A DNA stretch of 8,280 nucleotides, taken from NCBI GenBank assembly GCA_002392705.1, contig DGHP01000028.1, forward strand, positions 13,173-21,452, read 5' to 3'. This DNA comes from Lachnospiraceae bacterium UBA3845. GTDB lineage: Bacteria > Bacillota > Clostridia > Lachnospirales > Lachnospiraceae. The translations under genes were made by a program, and so were the position numbers. The notes under the pieces are model-generated. The model was given only the letters and a program-made list of their open reading frames with translations, made no database searches and was not told the DNA's origin. Shown piece after piece: positions 6,017 through 8,280 of the stretch; position 1 is the stretch's first letter; each line of letters starts with the position of its first letter.

Positions 6017-6094
6017 AACTGTCCGTTACGATTCACGGCTTGTCTGAAATCGGGTTCCGGTTTCAGATAAGGCCGTGAATTGTAACAACTGTCC
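6017..6094. mobile_element. Family 1 palindromic repeat, intact copy B, with 8-base flanking duplication (MITE- or REP-like)
   Basis: Bases 6025-6086 form a near-perfect palindrome: the left arm GTTACGATTCACGGC and following bases pair with the right arm ending GGCCGTGAATTGTAAC. Pairing continues through TCTGAAATCGG / CCGGTTTCAGA to a three-base GTT loop, with only a few mismatches, wobbles or a bulge. The palindrome stops exactly where an 8-base direct repeat begins: AACTGTCC at 6017-6024 and 6087-6094. That layout is what transposition into an 8-base target leaves. It has no coding capacity, so any movement would depend on a transposase elsewhere. It sits in the leader of the AEC gene and upstream of the oxidoreductase gene. 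A second, altered copy lies at 2166-2260. Confidence 0.72.
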
Positions 6095-6163
6095 TGCCGC
6101 GAATCACAGCCGCCGGACAGCGTGCATGCGGCAGCTTCCGCTGCCCGGAAACGGAGGCATTCT

Positions 6164-7093
6164 ATGATTCTGCTCAACCAGATGACCACACTGTTTCTCT
6201 TCATGATCATCGGATACATGATCCGGAAGAAAAACCTGATCGACGCAAACGGCTGCAAAAGCATCTCCTGGCTGGTCATCAACGTCGCCAACCCCTGTAT
6301 GCTGGTCAGCAGCGCCCTCTCCGCGGAGAAAGTTCCGTCGGGCAGGATGCTCCTGACAACCCTCTGGCTGGTTGTATTTGTCTATACCCTTCTGATTCTC
6401 TCCTCCCTGCTGATGCCGAAGCTGTTAAGAGTGCAGAAGAAAGACACGGGCATATACAGAACCATGACGCTCTTTTCCAATATCGGCTATATGGGCTTTC
6501 CCCTCCTTCGCGCAGGCTATGGCGCGGAATGCCTGATTTACGCCTCCCTTTTTCTGATTCCCTTCAACCTCCTGATCTACACCTTCGGGATGAGCCAATT
6601 CAGGGAGAACGACGGCAGCCGGGAGCAGGGAAAAAGGAAGTTCCACTTAGGGAGCATCATCAACGCAGGTACCGTCTCCTGCATCATCACGCTCTGGGTG
6701 TCCTTTGCGAAGCCTGTATTCCCCATGTTCATAAGTTCCGCCGTAGATTATCTGGGCGCGCTCCCGACCTCCCTGAGCATGATCGTAATCGGGGCGTCCC
6801 TTACGGAGATTCCCCTGAAGGAACTGTTCACGGACAGACGCCTTCTGGCCTTCTCCGCCCTGAAGCTTCTGGTCATTCCGATTGCCGGCCTCATGGCCGT
6901 CAGGCCCTTTGTAAAACAGCAGGATCTCCTGGCGATCGTCATGGTTATGCTGGCAACACCGGTTGCTTCGATGGTGGTCATGATCGCCCAGCAGCACAAC
7001 GCCGATTACAGGACCGCCGCGAAGGGACTCTCCCTCACGACGCTCCTGTCCGTTGTCACGATCCCGCTTGTCTCCCTGATCATGGGAATATAG
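6164..7093 (+). CDS. AEC-family transporter (auxin efflux carrier / malate permease type)
   Basis: This 309-residue integral membrane protein has about ten hydrophobic segments in a 5+5 arrangement, roughly at 4-20, 34-52, 63-84, 101-116, 121-143, 164-182, 196-213, 228-246, 254-274 and 288-308. Family features include the WLVINVANPCMLVSSA segment (36-51) with its Asn-Pro, FSNIGYMGFPLL (104-115), and LPTSLSMIVIGASL (200-213). Bacterial members move small organic anions such as malate or malonate; the substrate here is unknown. The ATG at 6164 is chosen because GGAGG lies six bases upstream and the protein then starts at the first membrane helix. An in-frame GTG at 6122 would add 14 basic, non-family residues. 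The divergent oxidoreductase suggests, but does not prove, a sugar-acid link. The stop codon TAG is formed at the junction with a palindromic element. Confidence 0.9.
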   Translation: MILLNQMTTLFLFMIIGYMIRKKNLIDANGCKSISWLVINVANPCMLVSSALSAEKVPSGRMLLTTLWLVVFVYTLLILSSLLMPKLLRVQKKDTGIYRTMTLFSNIGYMGFPLLRAGYGAECLIYASLFLIPFNLLIYTFGMSQFRENDGSREQGKRKFHLGSIINAGTVSCIITLWVSFAKPVFPMFISSAVDYLGALPTSLSMIVIGASLTEIPLKELFTDRRLLAFSALKLLVIPIAGLMAVRPFVKQQDLLAIVMVMLATPVASMVVMIAQQHNADYRTAAKGLSLTTLLSVVTIPLVSLIMGI

Positions 7094-7154
7094 GGAAACG
7101 CTGATATATTCTGACTGACAGCTTTTGATGCCGTAGAAACAGTGTTTCCCTATA
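7089..7154. mobile_element. Family 2 palindromic element between TATA sequences (MITE-like)
   Basis: The 58 bases from 7093 to 7150 begin GGGAAACGCTG and end CAGTGTTTCCC, terminal inverted repeats with one mismatch. Both sides carry TATA (7089-7092 and 7151-7154), so either a TATA or TA target was duplicated or the inverted repeat is 15 bases long. The interior (about 36 bases) has no coding capacity. The first G of the element completes the TAG stop of the AEC gene. The left end matches the hairpin arm at 4199-4211 in 12 of 13 bases. Confidence 0.62.
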
Positions 7155-7189
7155 TAATCTTTGAACTTGCGATGCGTTAAAGGCGCGTG

Positions 7190-7268
7190 CTGCGCTGCCT
7201 GCAAAGCAGGCCTTCCGCTGCGCAGTACTGCGTCTGCGCTGCCGCTCCGGAATCAGAGGCAGTTTTTT
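7190..7268 (+). terminator. Structured GC-rich spacer ending in a rightward terminator
   Basis: The clearest terminator is at 7239-7268: CTGCCGCT pairs with AGAGGCAG (7255-7262) apart from one G·A mismatch, followed by six T. It would stop the AEC transcript just before the convergent kinase gene, whose stop codon is at 7272-7274. Upstream lie further self-complementary pieces: GCCTGCAAAGCAGGC, and the palindrome CGCAGTACTGCG near 7221-7232. A 10-base direct repeat, CTGCGCTGCC, occurs at 7190-7199 and 7234-7243. Read leftward there is no T-run for the kinase gene. Confidence 0.6.
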
Positions 7269-7271
7269 CTG

Positions 7272-8021
7272 TCACATATACTGTGCCACGCTGATCCACT
7301 TCTCCAGAAGTTCCTTCTCAGACTCTCTGTGCTTTGTCAGCTGGACTGCCGCAACAATCGGCATCCAGCTCTGTACGTACTGGATCGCCATATCCGCTTT
7401 TTTGCAGAAATGCTTCAGATATATATCGGCAAGCTCCGGCTGTTCCAGCGTGAAGCGGAGATAGGTGATCGCCGCGTCCGCACCGGCATTGCCGGAAGTT
7501 GCATGCGCCCAGTCCAGGACACAGTAGCTGCCGTCGTCACGGATGATGATATTGGAAGGAACAAAGTCCCCGTGGCAGAGCTTGGTGTGCCGTCTCATTC
7601 CGTGGATCCGCTGCAGAAGCTCATACCTGGTGCTCGCGTCGATCTCGGTCATGGAGTTGATTATTTCCTCCATCTTGTAACGGGTATTGCGCAGCTGCGG
7701 CACGCGGTATCTGCCGACCTCCAGCTGGATGTCCACAAGCCTGTCTATGTATTCCTCCGTCTTTTCGGGCGCTTCCTTCATCAGCTGATCCAGCGTCTTT
7801 CCTTCCACATATTCCATGGTAAGGGCCCAGCCGCCGCCCATGGGGCTTACCGAAAGGATCTTCGGGCTGGGGACGCCGCAGCCTTCCACGCAGGCGTGGA
7901 TATAGGCTTCATTGAAGACATTGGCCTTCGGATGGGAGGGCGTGAATTCCTTAACGATGGTATTCCCTTCCCTGTATACGATCTTATTTGCTTTCTCCTC
8001 AAGGATGATACGATCCGCCAT
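7272..8021 (-). CDS. APH/choline-kinase-fold phosphotransferase of unknown substrate
   Basis: This 249-residue cytosolic kinase-like protein has the phosphotransferase (APH) family core. It has a short N-lobe with a putative ATP lysine in TIVKEF (21-26), a hinge-like MEYVEGKTL (69-77), the catalytic loop CHGDFVPSN (149-157; Asp152, Asn157), and the metal-binding LDW (169-171; Asp170). Such proteins phosphorylate aminoglycosides, choline, homoserine, sugars or other small hydroxyl compounds. Nothing in sequence or context points to antibiotic resistance, so no name is given. The ATG at 8019-8021 is chosen because AAGGAGG lies nine bases upstream and the protein begins MADRIILEEK. A longer in-frame start at 8069 would put that ribosome binding site inside the gene. 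It lies downstream of adhE in the same direction, about 150 bases away, with a hairpin between; no own promoter was recognised. Confidence 0.82.
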   Translation of the reverse strand: MADRIILEEKANKIVYREGNTIVKEFTPSHPKANVFNEAYIHACVEGCGVPSPKILSVSPMGGGWALTMEYVEGKTLDQLMKEAPEKTEEYIDRLVDIQLEVGRYRVPQLRNTRYKMEEIINSMTEIDASTRYELLQRIHGMRRHTKLCHGDFVPSNIIIRDDGSYCVLDWAHATSGNAGADAAITYLRFTLEQPELADIYLKHFCKKADMAIQYVQSWMPIVAAVQLTKHRESEKELLEKWISVAQYM

Positions 8022-8045
8022 TCCTGTTTTCCTCCTTATCTGGCA

Positions 8046-8061
8046 GTAACTGTTCACGGCC
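8046..8061. repeat. Possible fragment of the family 1 repeat
   Basis: GTAACTGTTCACGGCC matches the outer arm of the family 1 palindrome (GTTACGATTCACGGCC in copy A) at 13 of 16 positions. No matching right arm is present. The 8 bases CTGGCAGT occur at 8040-8047 and 8093-8100, around this fragment. It lies just upstream of the kinase ribosome binding site. The match is short enough to be chance. Confidence 0.35.
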
Positions 8062-8114
8062 TTCCACACATCAGGCCGCCCGCATATTCCACCTGGCAGT
8101 TTTTCTGCCCGGTC

Positions 8115-8148
8115 TTCTCCCGCTCCCCTCTCTCAGGGGAGGGGAGAA
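8115..8148 (-). terminator. Long hairpin after adhE, probable transcript end
   Basis: TTCTCCC(G)CTCCCCT at 8115-8129 pairs with AGGGGAGGGGAGAA at 8135-8148: 14 base pairs with one bulged base around a five-base loop. It begins about 25 bases beyond the adhE stop. Read leftward it is followed by GACCGGGCAG, with no T-run, so it is not a classical intrinsic terminator. It may instead mark a processed or factor-dependent 3' end and allow some transcript through to the kinase gene. Confidence 0.55.
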
Positions 8149-8172
8149 ATCTCTTTCCGGAAGGGGCGGTCC

Positions 8173-8280
8173 TCAGATCTTTGCCGCCTCTTTTGTATCC
8201 TTGCCGTAGAAGGCCAGCAGATACAGCTGACGGATCTCATCCATCAGAGGATATCTCGGATTGGCGCCCGTGCACTGGTC
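8173..8280 (-). CDS. adhE: Bifunctional acetaldehyde-CoA / alcohol dehydrogenase, C-terminal end only
   Basis: The last 35 codons of a leftward gene enter from the right edge. They read DQCTGANPRYPLMDEIRQL and then YLLAFYGKDTKEAAKI before TGA. The block DQCTGANPRYPL is the hallmark C-terminal sequence of AdhE, in the iron-dependent alcohol dehydrogenase half. AdhE converts acetyl-CoA through acetaldehyde to ethanol, reoxidising NADH during fermentation, and forms cytosolic filaments (spirosomes). The rest of the protein lies outside the window, so the presence of the aldehyde dehydrogenase half cannot be checked here; a stand-alone iron alcohol dehydrogenase is less likely. The ending is followed by the hairpin at 8115-8148. 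Confidence 0.88.
   Translation of the reverse strand, partial: DQCTGANPRYPLMDEIRQLYLLAFYGKDTKEAAKI

Noticed and set aside
6122..6163. Longer GTG start for the AEC transporter
   Set aside because: The extra 14 residues (MHAAASAARKRRHS) are basic and unlike the family. The ATG at 6164 has GGAGG at the right distance and begins at the first helix.
7272..8021. Aminoglycoside resistance gene
   Set aside because: The fold is shared by many housekeeping kinases. There is no resistance context, mobile element gene or close match to a known resistance enzyme that I can recognise.
8022..8069. Longer start for the kinase adding 16 residues
   Set aside because: The strong AAGGAGG would then lie inside the coding region. 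The ATG at 8019-8021 fits it exactly.
1..8280. CRISPR array, prophage or defence system
   Set aside because: No regularly spaced repeats, no phage genes and no nuclease or effector domains are visible. The palindromic repeats are isolated.

Overview
The window looks like chromosomal DNA from a Gram-positive anaerobe, most likely a gut clostridium of the Lachnospiraceae type. The reasons are strong AGGAGG-type ribosome binding sites before nearly every gene, a moderately high GC content, an adhE-type C-terminus, a tRNA gene with no encoded CCA, and proteins that resemble clostridial members of their families. This placement is inferred from protein character, not from a database match. No phage, plasmid, CRISPR or intact insertion sequence is visible.

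Layout from left to right. The first 53 bases are the 5' end of an unrecognised leftward gene. A hairpin at 226-268 separates it from a leftward phosphoglucomutase/phosphomannomutase gene (354-2036), which has its own TATAAT-type promoter. A leftward PAPS-type sulfotransferase gene (2279-3385) lies behind tRNA-Val(GAC) (3544-3616, leftward) and the tRNA terminator (3434-3471). An AT-rich spacer carries promoters in both directions: leftward for the tRNA, rightward for a small two-TM membrane protein (3826-4155). A two-way terminator (4238-4282) then divides that gene from a leftward mannitol dehydrogenase/fructuronate reductase-family gene (4328-5947). This oxidoreductase is divergent from a rightward AEC-family transporter gene (6164-7093). 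A leftward APH/choline-kinase-fold kinase gene (7272-8021) and the last 35 codons of a leftward adhE (8173-8280) close the window.

The genes look like ordinary central and accessory carbohydrate metabolism: sugar phosphate interconversion, hexuronate or polyol reduction, fermentative ethanol formation, and an organic-anion-type transporter. They appear as mostly single-gene transcription units, and no multi-gene system is evident.

The most interesting material is between the genes. Two families of short palindromic repeats occur. Family 1 has a clean copy at 6025-6086: a 62-base near-perfect hairpin flanked on both sides by the same 8 bases (AACTGTCC), as expected of a target-site duplication. 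It sits at the predicted transcription start of the AEC transporter. A longer variant of the same sequence, changed at its apex, lies at 2168-2260, and a possible fragment lies at 8046-8061. Family 2 has ends of the type GGGAAAC(A/G)CTG. One copy at 7093-7150 lies between TATA sequences, and its first base completes the stop codon of the transporter; a compact hairpin copy lies at 4197-4229. They look like non-autonomous miniature mobile elements or REP-like sequences, but copy numbers elsewhere in the genome cannot be seen from here.
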